DNA from: Polytrichum commune
Taxonomy: Eukaryota; Streptophyta; Polytrichopsida; Polytrichales; Polytrichaceae
Length of the DNA: 64,000 nucleotides
Direction of reading: 5' to 3'
NCBI GenBank assembly: GCA_950295325.1
Contig: OX485808.1
Coordinates: 29,842,527-29,906,526, forward strand
Each line of letters starts with the position of its first letter. The stretch's first letter is position 1. A model generated the notes under the pieces. It was given only the letters and a program-made list of their open reading frames with translations, was not told the DNA's origin and did not search any database. Both the position numbers and the translations under genes were made by a program. This document shows positions 1 to 12,512 of this stretch, piece by piece.

Positions 1-700
1 AGTTCAATGAGGTAATGCCTTGACTAGGTGAGTATGGAGTAAGGTGAGGCGAGAGGGGATCCGCGGGTTAAATGCCCACATTAGGATCCACCTTGTTGGT
101 TTAGGAATGGAAGAGCCTTGTGGATGGGATGAGTCCCTACTTAGAAGGAGAAGGTTAAGGGGTTGTGATTAGAGGCTCTAATCCTCTCACCCTATCCTTA
201 CCTCATGCCCTCTCTTCTTTTTTGCTACTTAAGACTTCCCTCTTTCATTTATTCTCTCTCTCTTTCCTTTGTGCTCCTTGGCACCCCACGTGTTATAAGT
301 GTAGGTGTGTAGGAAGCAAGATAGGAGCACGTGTATATGCATGGTTTTAGGGTGAAGAGCCAAGACTAATTAGCCTTGAGGTGGGCTTGACTTCTTGTTA
401 GAAGTAGCTTGGGTTGGAAGAATTTAGAGTGTGATTTATAGTCTTCAAATTGTAGTACTTGGATTCATGATATCCATACTTATAATTATTTAGACTTATA
501 AGGTTATGTTTGTGAAACATTGGAGCATTTAGTTTTGTTGGACTTACAAAGTTACATTATTGAAGTAGGTGAGTTTGTGTGTGTATGGAGTAAGAGAGAG
601 GCACGTAGGTATGCGAGGTTATAAGGTGAAGAGTTAAGATCAATTAGTCTTGAAGATTAGCCTTACATTATTAGCTGTGGTTTAGACTCAAAGCATTCAT
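1..700. other. Non-coding stretch with an imperfect direct repeat
   Basis: I recognise no gene here. A segment of about 80 bp around 303-380 recurs in diverged form around 585-662; both contain a GTGAAGAG...AAGA..AATTAG.CTTGA core. This suggests an old local duplication about 285 bp apart. The short open frame near 165-350 has no recognisable similarity and is probably chance. Confidence 0.4.
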
Positions 701-1213
701 TATTGCATATTCATGTAGAGGACTTCATTACCTATCCATGGATACCAAGAACTCATTTATTGGACTTCATATGAATTTTTGAGAGCCAAAAAACCGACAC
801 TATGTCCAAACTTCCAAAAAATAGTGAAAAAATGCAAATTCAAAGAGAACAGCGTATAATTGCGACCATATGCTTTTTTGCAATAGAAATATTATTTCAT
901 ATTCATGTAGAGGACTTCATTACCTATCCATGGATACCAAGAACTCATTTTTTGGACTTCATATGAATTTTTTAGAGCCAAAAAACCGAGACTATGTCCA
1001 AACCTAAAAAAAAAATAGTGAAAAAGTGCAGATTCAAAGGGAACAGCGTAGAATTGCGACCATATATTTTTTTTCAGTAGAAATATTATTGCATATTCAT
1101 GTAGAGGACTTCATTACCTATCCATGGATACCAAGAACTCATTTTTTGGACTTCATATGAATTTTTGAGAGCCAAAAAACCGAGACTATGTCTTAACTTC
1201 CAAAAAAATAGTG
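701..1213. repeat. 192-bp tandem repeat, about 2.7 copies
   Basis: Three consecutive copies start at about 701, 893 and 1087, each opening with TATT.CATATTCATGTAGAG. The first two are about 192-194 bp long; the third breaks off near 1213. Copies differ by a few substitutions and by A-run lengths. No coding potential is seen. The third copy runs into unrelated sequence just upstream of the first decayed transposase gene. Confidence 0.85.
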
Positions 1214-3646
1214 ACACACTCTTATAGTTTTTGACTTATGATGTTTAGACTTAAAGTGTTGGATTCATTAGGTAGGAAGGGGTGTGTGTAACTTTTGAAT
1301 GTATTGGTGATTGACCGTTGAGGTAAGTGTTTTTAAACACTCGCACTCTTTTGGTTGAAATAATTATACATTGAACTACCGAGGAGGGAGTTATTATGTG
1401 TCAGTCCAACATTTCACACTCGGGCTAGGACGAAATCAAGGGTGAGGGACTTTGGGTGACAACGAACCATGTATGTAGAAGAAAATATGTATTTTGTGAA
1501 CGGTGATATCTTGGAAACTATTTTGCTGCAGAAGATGATGAATAAACATGGTCATTTTTGGGTCATTTAGAATTATAGGTAATTCTGATTTACATATTCA
1601 ATCATCCACTGTTGTGCTGTCAAACAATTCTTGCACATCTACTGTCCAAATACCTATACTCTCTAATGTGAAAATTGAACCAAATAAATATACCGTTATT
1701 TTTCTCTTCGATTTGGATGATGATGTTTGTCCCAATGTTGATACATCGTTTTTTTCTTTTAGAAAAGCTATAACTCCTATTCCATCAAGATTGCTTTGTA
1801 TAGATATTGATAACACCCCTTGCTGTCTACTGTTGATGAAATTGTCTCCTCATGGATCCCATTCTTCCCATCCGCCTCTTCACCCTTCTTTATCTTCTCT
1901 ATGCTTGAAAATCGTCGATACCTTAAAATTGACCAAGTGTAGAGAAAGGTCCAAATCGGATATTACAACAATTGATTTTCATAGCATAGATGTACGTGAT
2001 GTCAAGTATTTGCCATTTTCTTTTGATGGTGATGTTTTGTTTGTATTGCCCCCATTGTCTGTGGGCGTTCCTAGTGCTTAAGGTCGTGCTATGGATAACA
2101 TAGATAAGATGTATGACGGCCATCTTTGGTGCACAACTAAAATCACAAATATCCAAAGTGATTTTGGACTCTCTTTTAGATGTTCTTCTTGTGTTGGTCA
2201 TCTTCAGTGCATAAACAAATATTGTGATCACATGTATCGTAATAGAGGTGTTCCTTACAACATTAAATGGATTGAATAAATTTTGTTTCATTATTTGTGG
2301 GGAATGTTGTCCCAGAATAATTATGATTGAAATATAAGATATGTCATTCCACCACCGTGTATATTTCATTGTGTCATGCTCGGATAATATATGTCCACTC
2401 TACATCCCTTGAGATGTCAAGGGCTTCTGTACATCTTGGTGTTCATAAACGCGTTCTATCAAATGATACATGCCGTGAGTCACTAAATGATACATGCCAT
2501 AAATCACTGGATGTGACTTATCGATGTGTTGCTAATGAGGTCACAAAAACAATCACTGCCAAGAACTTTACTATAGTAATAGCAGTGAACAAACAATTCC
2601 TTACAGACTACGTCTTCAAATTTCCATCAAACAGTGAAGGACATCATCTAGCAGGTTCATCCTTGGAGGTTGTCATGGATAAATTTAGTATTCTTTCTTC
2701 TCCAAATTGTTGTAACTTTGTACCAGGTTTCAAACATTTTGTTCGTAGTGGAATGGATACAATAAATAGTATAATGGCGCCTAAAAATCATTCGGGTTTC
2801 AAATATGTCCATAGCAGCATATGTTTTGGCCAGTCCAGAGACAAAGTATTTGTCTTCAAAATGTCCGTAGATCTTCAAGAGAGTCGTGTGCATCTTGTTA
2901 AGCGTATGCAAGTTGGAGGAGATATGGAAAACTCATGGATAATGTTTAACCATGTCAAACGTCTTAAGGATTGGACCACCCTCGCGTGCAATGTGTATGA
3001 TAGCAAGTAGTGTAAGATGTTGATCATTGTGTGTTATAACATGCAGTCTGAAGATGGCACAACTCGAATTCTTTTGTGGGAAAATTTGAACTCTGTCATA
3101 GCGGAAAATGGTGTGTCAAACGTGAATTTCCAAGGTTTTATGTTGGACAGTGCGCACGCCAATTGGATTGCGGTGAGAAATATGTTTGGTAAAGGTATTC
3201 CAACTTTCCCAATGTTAGGTCGCAAACGCACTTGTCTTTTTCATTAGTCACAAAGTTTGGATAAGGTTACACAGAAAGACATCAAGGTATCTTCATAATT
3301 TCAACACAAACATCTATACAAGGATTACAAGGATGCAAAAATAATGGATGAAGCCGAAACTAAATATCATGTCATTCGTTCATGGTGGTTGTCATATGGA
3401 GTTGCCACATAGGAAGGCGTTCTCGGGCTTTTTGAGTGGTTGGGTTTTTGGCACCTCCGTTTTACATAATGGGGTGGTCGTATGATTCTTGTGAGTGCAT
3501 CACCACTTTGTTTTTTGCAATATGTTATTTTTATTTTTATTTTATAATTATCCATGGTATATGAAGTTTAGTATAATTTGTGTTATGTTTGTAGGATATG
3601 ACTATGAATGAACGTGCAAAAATGCCAATATAACACGATATTCAAT

Positions 3647-3675
3647 ATTTTGAGAGAGTGGGATCCTCTCAAAAT
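3647..3675. repeat. 10-bp stem inverted repeat
   Basis: ATTTTGAGAG at 3647-3656 pairs perfectly with CTCTCAAAAT at 3666-3675 across a 9-nt loop. It lies just inside the left end of the inserted element. Confidence 0.8.
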
Positions 3676-3686
3676 AATATTGGCCA

Positions 3687-3720
3687 TTTATCAACCTAAA
3701 AGTCATGTTAGGTTGATAAA
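3687..3720. repeat. 13-bp perfect hairpin
   Basis: The arms TTTATCAACCTAA (3687-3699) and TTAGGTTGATAAA (3708-3720) are perfect with an 8-nt loop. The stem contains the TCAACCTAA / TTAGGTTGA motif of the neighbouring array in inside-out order, so it probably comes from the same repeat unit. Confidence 0.85.
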
Positions 3721-3787
3721 TACTAGATTATACTTCAGACGTGTAATTTCCATTAAAATGAGAGTATGTTAAGCTGGGAAATCGACT

Positions 3788-4273
3788 CATTTAGGTTGAG
3801 TCGACCTAAATGAGGACAATATTTTGTCAATTTAGGTTGAGTCGACCTAAATGACGACATTATGTTGTCAATTTAGGTTGAGTCGACCTAAATGAGGACA
3901 ATTATGTTAGTCAATTTAGGTTGAGTCGATCTAAATGAGGACAATATGTTAGTCAATTTAGGTTGAGTCGACCTAAATGAGGACAATATGTTAGTCAATT
4001 TAGGTTGAGTCAACCTAAATGAGGACATTATGTTGTCAATTTAGGTTGAGTCGACCTAAATGAGGACAATATTTTGTCAATTTAGGTTGAGTCAACCTAA
4101 ATGAGGACATTATGTTGTCAATTTAGGTTGAGTCGACCTAAATGAGGATAATTATGTTAGTCAATTTAGGTTGAGTCGACCTAAATGAGGAAAATTATGT
4201 TAGTCAATTTAGGTTGAGTCGACCTAAATGAGGACAATATGTTGTCAATTTAGGTTGAGTCGACCTAAATGAG
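3788..4273. repeat. Array of 12 palindromic units, 40-44 bp each
   Basis: The motif TTTAGGTTGAGTCGACCTAAA, or its TCAACC variant, occurs 12 times at about 3790, 3830, 3870, 3914, 3957, 3999, 4039, 4079, 4119, 4164, 4206 and 4247. The variant units (about 3999 and 4079) are palindromes apart from the central base. Spacers such as GACAATATTTTGTC are themselves small inverted repeats, so each unit can form two alternating hairpins. The array is bounded by GGGAAATCGACTC on the left and its inverse on the right. Confidence 0.95.
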
Positions 4274-5899
4274 TCGATTTCCCAGCTTAACGTACTCTCA
4301 TTTTAATGGAAACTACGGCGGAATTTACGGCAGAAAATCAAATGTTATTTTTTTACTTGTACTCTACAACTTTCCAGTGGTTTTCATTTCATTCTTGGAT
4401 TAATAGTTTGTTTTTTTGTACTCTCAATTCACTGGAAAACTCTCATTTTAATGAATATTGTGTTATATGTAACTTTGTAGAGATGGTGCACAACAAATGG
4501 CTCCAACAATCCGGAAATAAAATGAGTTGTTTGTACGAAGCGACAGTGGACAATTTGATCCGTGCATTCATGCAGATTGCAAATTACATGTCATGGTTGA
4601 GAGGTGGTTCTGCTGGTGAAGGCCCTGATACCGCGTCCTTGAATTTGAATGTTGTTGCTATGTGTGGAGATCCAAAACTATTGGCAGAGGCCATGAAATC
4701 CTACCCAAGGGTGGAACATCTCAATACTAGGAATTGTGCTCTGGAGGGTTTTGAGTTTTTTGGATCTACCAAACGGAAGCTTAATCTGCCACCGGGTGCA
4801 GATTGTGATTCACATTGATTTGACAAAGTGAACTACTCAATTCCTCGCCCAGATACAAGAGCTAAAATGGCATGCATAGAGGAGTATTTGAATTCTACAG
4901 AGCATGATGTGGCACAAACCACATCCGTGTTAGAATTTGATTGTCCCCCTTCCCATCGGCACATTGCAAGATTACCACCCAACTCTACCAAAAGATATTG
5001 GGCCATGCAAGCCAATACCATGGTCTTTGCAACGCCAAAGTCGGGACGGGAAAACATGACACCCCTGCTCCTATGTACAAGGGATTGAAGGACAAGTATC
5101 GCTCCACCAACAGTGTGGAGTACGAGTTTTAATTTTGCCGTGACGACATCAAGCGTTGTGTAAATGGTAGCGGAAAAAAAAAAAAACAAAACAAAAACGT
5201 GTTGGATTGGCTTGTAGTACCCAACACATGGTCGGTGAAGATAGGCACCAATCTTTTAAAGCATGAGGCATTGGCACTCGAAGACACTGGGTTCCAATTG
5301 TAGTAGAGGGAGGTTCTCTCTCCTCGCCGCAGGCTTTCCACAATCACCACACTTCCAATCCCTCGAATGGTTTTCCGTGCTCCACTAAACCCGGATGTCC
5401 ATCCAACTTCTAGGTTTGGAAAGAGAGTGCGCCGTAATCTAGCAGTAGCAATGGCAAAACGCAAAAACAACTGGGAGAGCATTGGGCTCATGGTCGGTTA
5501 TTATGTGGTTGGAGTAACTGCCATTCCATATTTTGGATTTGGATAGTTATTCAACATTGTCTCCAAGGAGGATATGCATACCGTGTCACAATTGATGATA
5601 TATTGCAATGCACATGCCCTAACTTTACAAAAATATCAGCTCAATCGTTGGGAAGAAAACGGAAATGGGTGTATTGCAAACCTTTTTATTATGTATTTGG
5701 ATTTTTGTGCAAGGTGGTTTACAATAGTAACAAGTTCATCCACACTCCAACGTACTCCTATAATGAGGTGATGTGGATACTTGAACTTGCAGGTATGGTA
5801 GATTGTGAGTATATCTTGCAAGGGTTGTATTCAACCACATGTTTGACAAATTTAGCAAAATGTATTAGTGTGGATTGTTATAATAAAAATCAACAATAG

Positions 5900-6088
5900 A
5901 TTAATAGTTTTTGAATTGTCCATGGTAATAGGCTCCCTTCATTTTTTCCCAAATACACATACTTTATAATAAAAAATTCGCCAAATGAACATACCAAATT
6001 TAGAATGTGTACCCTAAAGCCGTTTTATTTGCTAAATTTGGTATTTTTATTGCTCATTGCTCATCGCTCATGTCTTAGCTTCCCTCTA
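5900..6088. other. Spacer without recognised features
   Basis: AT-rich sequence between the MULE remnant and the first long direct repeat. It contains a short inverted pair, ACCAAATTTAG...CTAAATTTGGT, near 5995-6044. Nothing else is seen. Confidence 0.5.
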
Positions 6089-6971
6089 ATTACATTAGCC
6101 TCATCTACCTTATATTCAACATAAAAAACAAGTAAAATTTGGGTGAAGCTCTGTCATTGAATATCATTAGAATGGAACAGTTGATAGCAACTAAATAATG
6201 CTTCGAACGCATGACCTCGGCTAGGAAGATGATACACGTGTTCTTTTTTATTAACATGGTTATAGAAGGTTTCCAAGTTATTAGGGAAATAAGCAAGGAC
6301 AAATGAAGGTGTATGAGTTACAATTCTAATAAGAAAGGGTCAACTTGTACAGGAGGTGGTCACCCAAATAGGTCAAGCGACAATGCGACATATAGTAGCA
6401 CAATGGACAAGAGTAGTACAAGCCCAACTTGGAAAATCTAAAACTGAGCAATCCCATTACTCAAGACTCAAGAGCATTGCATTGATCCCTTGACCTTTAT
6501 GCTAGGATCCCAAGACCGAGATATCATGAAGCAAAGTGCCTCCAAGGCGGCATGGTTATGGCGTGTCAAGGTTTCAATACCGTATGGCCTTGGCCCAAGG
6601 AAGTAATACATCTAGTAAATGGTACCTTGTCCTTGGTTTGGCATAACATGTTTCTAGAAAAAGTGGAAGATTTTTATGATATTTCAGTCAAGTAAATGGT
6701 ACCTTTGTCCTTGGTTTCCTAACATCTATCGAGGGGATTATTATAAAATAGACCCCCTATAAGTCGGTTGTTGGTTCATCCCAAATTAACTCACTAGACT
6801 TGTTCTCGGAACCTTTGAAACAAAATTAGGGGTTAGTTTAACCATGAATAATAGTTACCAAAACATGATTATTGAGGTTAAACCCAGTTTTTAGCATGTT
6901 TAACCTCCCGTCCCCTTATTCATCTTCCCCCTTGGTATGTGTTGTGAATATTCACCATGTCTTGATGGATA
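6089..6971. repeat. Long dispersed direct repeat, copy 1
   Basis: About 883 bp closely matching 9485-10341 in the same orientation. Both run from ATTACATTAGCCTC to CTTGATGGAT. Copy 1 has small insertions relative to copy 2: an extra AATGCGAC near 6391 and about 20 bp near 6690-6720. No TG...CA ends, primer-binding site or open coding frame were found, so I do not call it an LTR. Confidence 0.8.
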
Positions 6972-9484
6972 GTACAATTCCATAACTCCCATCAACTTTT
7001 GCACACTTCCGCAACTTTTGGATAACATGCATAAGATGTTTATTATGATTTGTAGCCTATTATACAAAAACAAGTTCATGACCATTGAACTTGCAAAAAA
7101 ACCTAAATAATTGGAATAATTTTACCGTTCAAATCCCTCAACATGCCTCTAGAGATCATCTTCCTTGTTAGCCTGTATTTTCTACTTGGGCCCGTCTATG
7201 CATTCACCTCATCTCTCCTACTACCATTCTTATGTCCACACTTTGCCCTTGGCTACATTGTGTATCGAATTCACGTATGAAATCTGCCTCTTCCATTAGG
7301 CCTCTAATGCTAGATTTCTATGAGGTCACTCCTTTCACTTCCTCATAGTATTTGTATCCAATAGGGCTGACACATTCTCATGACACATCCAATTTCTTTG
7401 CAAATTTCTTGCAGTCCTATTGTCATTTGCGTGCAAGTGTTTTTGTTGGATACTTGATGGAGCTTGGATTCCTTGGTAGGTTATCAATGTGTATGAGCCA
7501 AGACATGAATTGGGCATGTGATCGGGGAGAACCGACAGTTAGTTGCAGATGAACCGGTTGAGTTTGAGAACTAACTGGTTGAAGTTCAAGACTGTAGAAA
7601 AATGACCGATCATTTTAGAGGAATTTATAGAATATTACCCCGCAATTTAATAAAGGAAAACCGGAGGGTGTCAACATGTAATCAATTGGATTTGCAAACA
7701 CTAGGATCTCAACCAATTGTGCCCAAAAATCCACCCGATCACTAAATTGAGCTGTCAACACCCTCCGGAATATAAGGACCATAATATCCCCACAAGACCC
7801 ACGCAACGTCGCACGTGTGAATGCCGGTCCGTGTTGTTGTTGTTGGGTCGCACTTTTCAACAAGTGGGAGTGCTGTGAGCTTCGAGTTTGAGTTATTTGT
7901 CAGGTGGAAGGTCGTTTGTTGTGGTTTGGTTTGATTTGGTAGTGGTGCGGTGCTCAGCCTTTTGAGTTGGAGTCTAATTGACACGTGAAGTTTGTAGTGG
8001 ACATCAATCCCAAGCAAGTCGTCAAAATCGTCATCACTTGAAGCAGAGTTTACGAGAATATGATGCACTCATGAAGTGCCTTGTTAGGGTGATCCCATTC
8101 ATTTTCAAAGTAAATCTACCCTCCTTGTGACACTCTGCACGAAAGTTCTCAAATGAGGTAACTATTTCAAGGGCTCAACCTCCTCTTTATGGTGTCATAT
8201 AGGTGACATTAGCCTATCTCTTACGGAGGCTACCACACTCCGCCACTCTAGAGAATTAACTCATTTGAAGCCATCATGATATACTTACTATCCCATTTGC
8301 CTTTTTGGTTTCTTGGACTTTAAAATCAATTTCACTTCATATGAATCCATCATCTGATCCTAAATAATATTTTGAAAGTTTCCATGCATTAATTTAGGTA
8401 TCATTTACATTATAAGCAAGTCTTACAAATGCCATTAAGAGTAGACACACCCAAAATCAACATTGAACCTAAAATGATCACTAGTTGCCACAATTGTACA
8501 ATATAATGTCCTAAACATATAAACTTGGTGCATAGTGTTGTATTTTGGTAGATACACATACCTTAGCCCCTAAATGCCTAAGAAGCCAAAAATGGTTGCG
8601 AGCATTTTTCAACAATATTTTTCTCAAGGAAAACTTGAATTCTGTTTCCAAAATTTTCCCACTTTGAACTAGTAACATTGTGCACCATCTATAGCAAACT
8701 GATTCAAATGACTGTAAGATATGGACTTTAAAAATGATGGGCACTAAAATTTCATTTGTTACAAAATAAACAAGGTCAACATCATGAATATTTTTTGTTT
8801 TTTCCACAAAGTTATGAAATGCCCACTTTCAGCCAAATCATAAAAAAGATGAAGTGATTTTAATTCATCCAAAAAAATAACTATAATAATAGAGGGAAAT
8901 ACATTTAAACTACTTTGGTGGAGGTTAAGGATAATGATCTTTATTCAAACCATGTGGATGTGGTCTAAAATTTTCTCTTCAAAAATTCGCCTCCAACTTT
9001 ATATATGATTTCCCATTTCATAATTCATGATACATGTTAAGTTCAGGCTTTTAGGGGTTGAAACCATGCCTTTAGAGATATGATAGCCCGATAAATTTAA
9101 CCATGAGGCACCACTTAATTAACGATTCTAACATGCTATAATGGAAAAAACAATTTGGCAACGTTTTATCTTACATATGACCACTTTTATAGACATGGCG
9201 CAATCAATATTGGTTTTGAACACGGTTTTCATTGGCAAATGACCCATGTAGAATCTACTCATGATGTTGTCCACTTACACAACATTGAACAATAAAAGAG
9301 TTTCCCCCCTTATAACACCACATTTGGAAGTAGAGAATCTTTGATTTTGGAGCCTAGATCAACACCATCCTCAACTCCGATTTTTAACGATTTCAATTCT
9401 TTGGTCTAGATTTGCAATCGCTAACATGCTCAAGCTTCTAATACTTGAACCCGTTGACTAGACGATTCCATAGAGCTCGTGGTG
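6972..9484. other. Non-coding repeats between the long direct repeats
   Basis: No gene is recognised. 7519-7740 is one copy of a dispersed family starting TGATCGGGGAGAACCG. 7830-7970 resembles 21735-21865. The remaining open frames (for example 7742-8068 and 8511-8807, minus) match no family I know. The region between 8000 and 9480 is AT-rich without further structure. Confidence 0.5.
7519..7740 (+). repeat. Dispersed CCGGTT-rich repeat, copy at 7.5 kb
   Basis: It begins TGATCGGGGAGAACCGACAG and contains GAACCGGTTGAGTTTGAGAA, GTTCAAGACTG and GACCGATCATTTTAGAGG. Related copies lie near 15093, 18660, 40846 and, on the minus strand, 54290-54500. The shared start could be the TG end of an LTR or the end of a DNA element; neither is proven. 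Confidence 0.6.
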
Positions 9485-10341
9485 ATTACATTAGCCTCAT
9501 CTACCTTATATTCAACATAAACAATGAGTGAAATTTGGGTGAAGCATTGTCATTGAATATCATTATAATGGATTGGTTGATAGCAACTTAATAATGCTAT
9601 GAACGCGTGACCTCAGCTAGGAAGATGATACATGTGTTCTTTTTCATTAACATGGTTATAAAAGGTTTCCAAGTTATTAGGGACTTAAGCAAGGACACAT
9701 GAAGGTGAATGAGTTACAATTCTAATGAGAAAGGGTCAACTTCTAAAAGAGGTGGTCACCCAAATAGGTCAAGCGACATATAGTAGCACAATGGACAAGA
9801 GTAGTACAAGCCCAACTTGGAGAATCTAAAACTGAGCAATCCCATTACTCAAGACTCAAGAGCATTGCATTAGTCCCTTGATCTTTATGCTAGGATCCCA
9901 AGACCGAGATATCATGAAGCAAAGCACATCCAAGGCGGCATGGTTATGGCGTGTCAAGGTTTCAATACCGTATGGCCTTGGCCCAAGGAAGTATTACATC
10001 CAGTAAATGGTACCTTGTCCTTGGTTTGGCATAACATGTTTCTAGAAAAAGTTGAAGATTTTTATGATGTTTCGGTCAATGTGGTTTCTTATCATCCATC
10101 GAGGGGATTATAATAGAAATAGATCCCCTATAGGTTGGTTGTTGATTCATCCCAATTAACTCACTGGACTTATTTTAGGGACCTTTGGAATAAAATTAGG
10201 GGTTAGTTCAACAATAAATTATAGTTACCAAAACACGATTACTGAGGTTAAACCCAATAATTAGCATGATTAACCTCCCGTCCCTTTATTCATCTTCCCC
10301 CTTGGTAGGTGTTGTAAATATTCACCATATCTTGATGGATA
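9485..10341. repeat. Long dispersed direct repeat, copy 2
   Basis: About 857 bp, the partner of 6089-6971. Similarity stops abruptly at both ends: upstream of ATTACATTAG and downstream of CTTGATGGAT. It appears intact apart from point changes. No coding content is recognised. Confidence 0.8.
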
Positions 10342-12009
10342 AGCAAATATACAATATCAAGTAGAAATTACATTTTAACACAAATTATGGCAAACCAAAG
10401 AGCATACATAAATTAAATTACGTTTTATGGGGGTCCAATGTGAAAGAGTTCTCTCACATTCTATTTGTAAGGGTCTAACATGGAGAAGAGTGTTAGCCAT
10501 GACTTCTAGGTTAATTATGTTCACAAAGGGGAACATTCGAACATCCACAAACATTCGAGAGGGTTCGATATTCATCAACACTTTGAGATAAGATCTTGTG
10601 TGGCCTGGACCTTCTAGATGACAATTTGCTTAGAGGTGCTAACTTCCTTGAGTTTTTTTTTCTAATATTAATATGATATTTTCTAATATAATAATACTTA
10701 TTATTATCATTATCATTATCATTATTATTTTAATGCATTTGTGATGAGGTGAGTGAGCGACACACTTGTATGGCACTGGTTAGTCTATAGTTCCGTGGCC
10801 TCCACACTTTAAGTTACACGTTTGCCTTGATACCTTGTTGGGGGCCCCGGCTCTCAAGATTGGCAAATGGCATAAATTGTCTAGGTCATAGTGGGGTTGC
10901 TTTTCACACGGGAATGTTTTTAAGTGGCCAACGGGAAAAAAAATGGGTTTCAATTGTCATTCCTAGCTATTTTATCATGATAATTTCTTCTGTGGTTTCA
11001 CTGAGGGCCAAACTCAGTTTGGTATGTTAAAAGGTTTTGAAATGAGCTTTGCTCCCAATAAACCAATACAACATGTTTTTATTCAATCGAGCACATCAAC
11101 ATCATGCATGCACCAAAATTTTACCGAACATCGAAACTTTTGTATGCAAAACAACCAACTCCCAACCGAATTTCAGTTTAATTAAATGATTATTCTAATG
11201 TCTACCCAAACATGTGTTTTTGAAGCATTTCATTTTTGTCAATAAGTTGCAGTGCAATCGATATTGACATGCCTTCATAGCATTTGAGGTCTACACCATT
11301 GAAGTTGGACGAATGTCCCATTTAAAATATGATAATAAACCACTCATATATTTATGATGAGGTTTTCACATATTTTATACCAACACACTATGGATATTCA
11401 AAGAAATTTTTGTTTTTGATGCCATGCAAGAACCTACATAACTAGGTAAAACCGTCACAATATTAATATGGTTTATTATGGCATCAACCCAAATAGTAAA
11501 TAGGAAACATTAAGGTTCTCTCACCTTGAGATGCCACCATATATCAATATTTGATTGGTATGACAATTTTGATAGCCATGGGTGGGTTCTTTGCTACCAT
11601 TATTGTTGTTGATTTTTGATACCATGTTTGTCACCTATATACCAATCCAACATTGGTCTATATGTGTGAAATGATCTTGTTCCTTAACTCCTACCAATTG
11701 CCAAATTTGTGGAAATGGACCATGTTGTCAAGGGGCCACACTAAGTTTTGATAGTTTTAAGAGAGCATTTGGGATGAGTTTCATTAATCATATCTATTGT
11801 GTATAAGGAAAAGGGAAAAAGAAAAAGAAAACAAAAGAGCGTCAATGTGTGCACATTGGCATGCAATGTCCCTTCACAACCTCCTACCCATGACAATGTC
11901 ATAATGAAGGGGCGGCGGGTGGGGGGGGGGGGGGGCACAATGGGTAGCTTAACGCCTACATTTAGTAGGTGGACCTTGTTTAATAGTTAGTGGTTAGTAC
12001 TCAATACAA
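10342..12009. other. AT-rich spacer, no gene recognised
   Basis: Contains simple AT-rich sequence (a TTATTATCATTATC-type run near 10695-10730) and a G run of about 16 at 11920-11935. No supported gene or element boundary was seen. Confidence 0.45.
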
Positions 12010-12504
12010 ATGTGGTATATTGTTACAAAGAATGGAAGGTTTTCACAAGTAAAATCATTTATGTTCTACATTGTCCAAACAACTTATTAGAGCTTTGCTA
12101 CATTTATTATCTCAATTAGTGTGTGCTACTATTTAATATTACGCAATGCAATAAAACCTTACTCAAGATTTCAATATTGATTGACGAAAGTTCAATACAA
12201 TAGGTTGTTCAAACATTATTGAACATTAAAGACTTTGCTCAGTAGAACATTGCAATCTCATTAAGTAGTTATAGCATTACGTAACCCGCATAGTAACACA
12301 CACTAATTGGGAAAACTAGTGTGGTAAGAAAGGAATTGTATTGTCAACATTTTATAGCCTTGCATAACTCTGCATAGTATGGGACATTAAAAAATCATAA
12401 ACGGTGCAGGAACTCCAACACGGCCGAGCCGTGCTTATTCGATTTGCATAAGTCAAGGAACTTGATCTTCTTCCAAATTGGCTTGGTGGGTTTGAGTGCG
12501 CAAT

Positions 12505-12512
12505 GTAGCAGG
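12505..12512. repeat. hAT target-site duplication, left (GTAGCAGG)
   Basis: GTAGCAGG directly precedes the CAGTG end of the element at 12513 and recurs at 13508-13515 directly after its other end. Confidence 0.92.

Larger units (their letters stand above)
3631..4465. mobile_element. Non-autonomous inverted-repeat element inserted in the MULE gene
   Basis: The outer ends form a near-perfect inverted repeat: 3628-3644 against 4452-4468 differ at one of 17 positions (core AACACGATATTCA). If the ends are placed at TAACAC...GTGTTA, the flanks are TA on both sides (3629-3630 and 4466-4467). That would fit a Tc1/mariner-type TA target duplication (inference). Inside are two short hairpins, a second inverted repeat of about 65 bp (3743 onward against up to 4316) and a 12-unit palindromic array. 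No open frame belongs to it. It interrupts the transposase coding sequence, which resumes on the other side, so it is younger than the MULE. Confidence 0.7.
1548..5899 (+). pseudogene. Decayed SWIM-type Mutator-like (MULE) transposase gene, split by an insertion
   Basis: The conceptual product runs through several frames. An N-terminal part (1548-2279) ends in a zinc-finger-like segment with C..C and C...H spacing. A transposase core follows at 2327-3250, and a C-terminal part resumes at about 4470-5880. From memory of the family, the core matches MULE-type transposases of early land plants. The catalytic triad is visible: Asp in a VYDS context (2999-3001), Asp in an LDSAHANW context (3146-3148) and Glu in a VEMVHNKW context (4480-4482). 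The SWIM finger near 5609-5683 keeps CxC and CK, but the usual CKH histidine is proline. Stops at about 2079, 3008, 3245 and 4816 and a frameshift near 5600 break the gene. The insertion at 3631-4465 separates the second Asp from the Glu. The superfamily is fairly sure; no function is likely to remain. Confidence 0.75.

Noticed and set aside
3788-4273. CRISPR array
   Set aside because: The units are palindromic and spacers are near-identical, not unique. The context is a plant transposon.
5220-5340. tRNA-like GGGTTCCAA segment
   Set aside because: No cloverleaf could be fitted, and the segment reads as part of the MULE protein.
6089-10341. LTR retrotransposon with 870-bp LTRs
   Set aside because: The direct repeats lack TG...CA ends, a primer-binding site, a polypurine tract and any gag/pol sequence between them.
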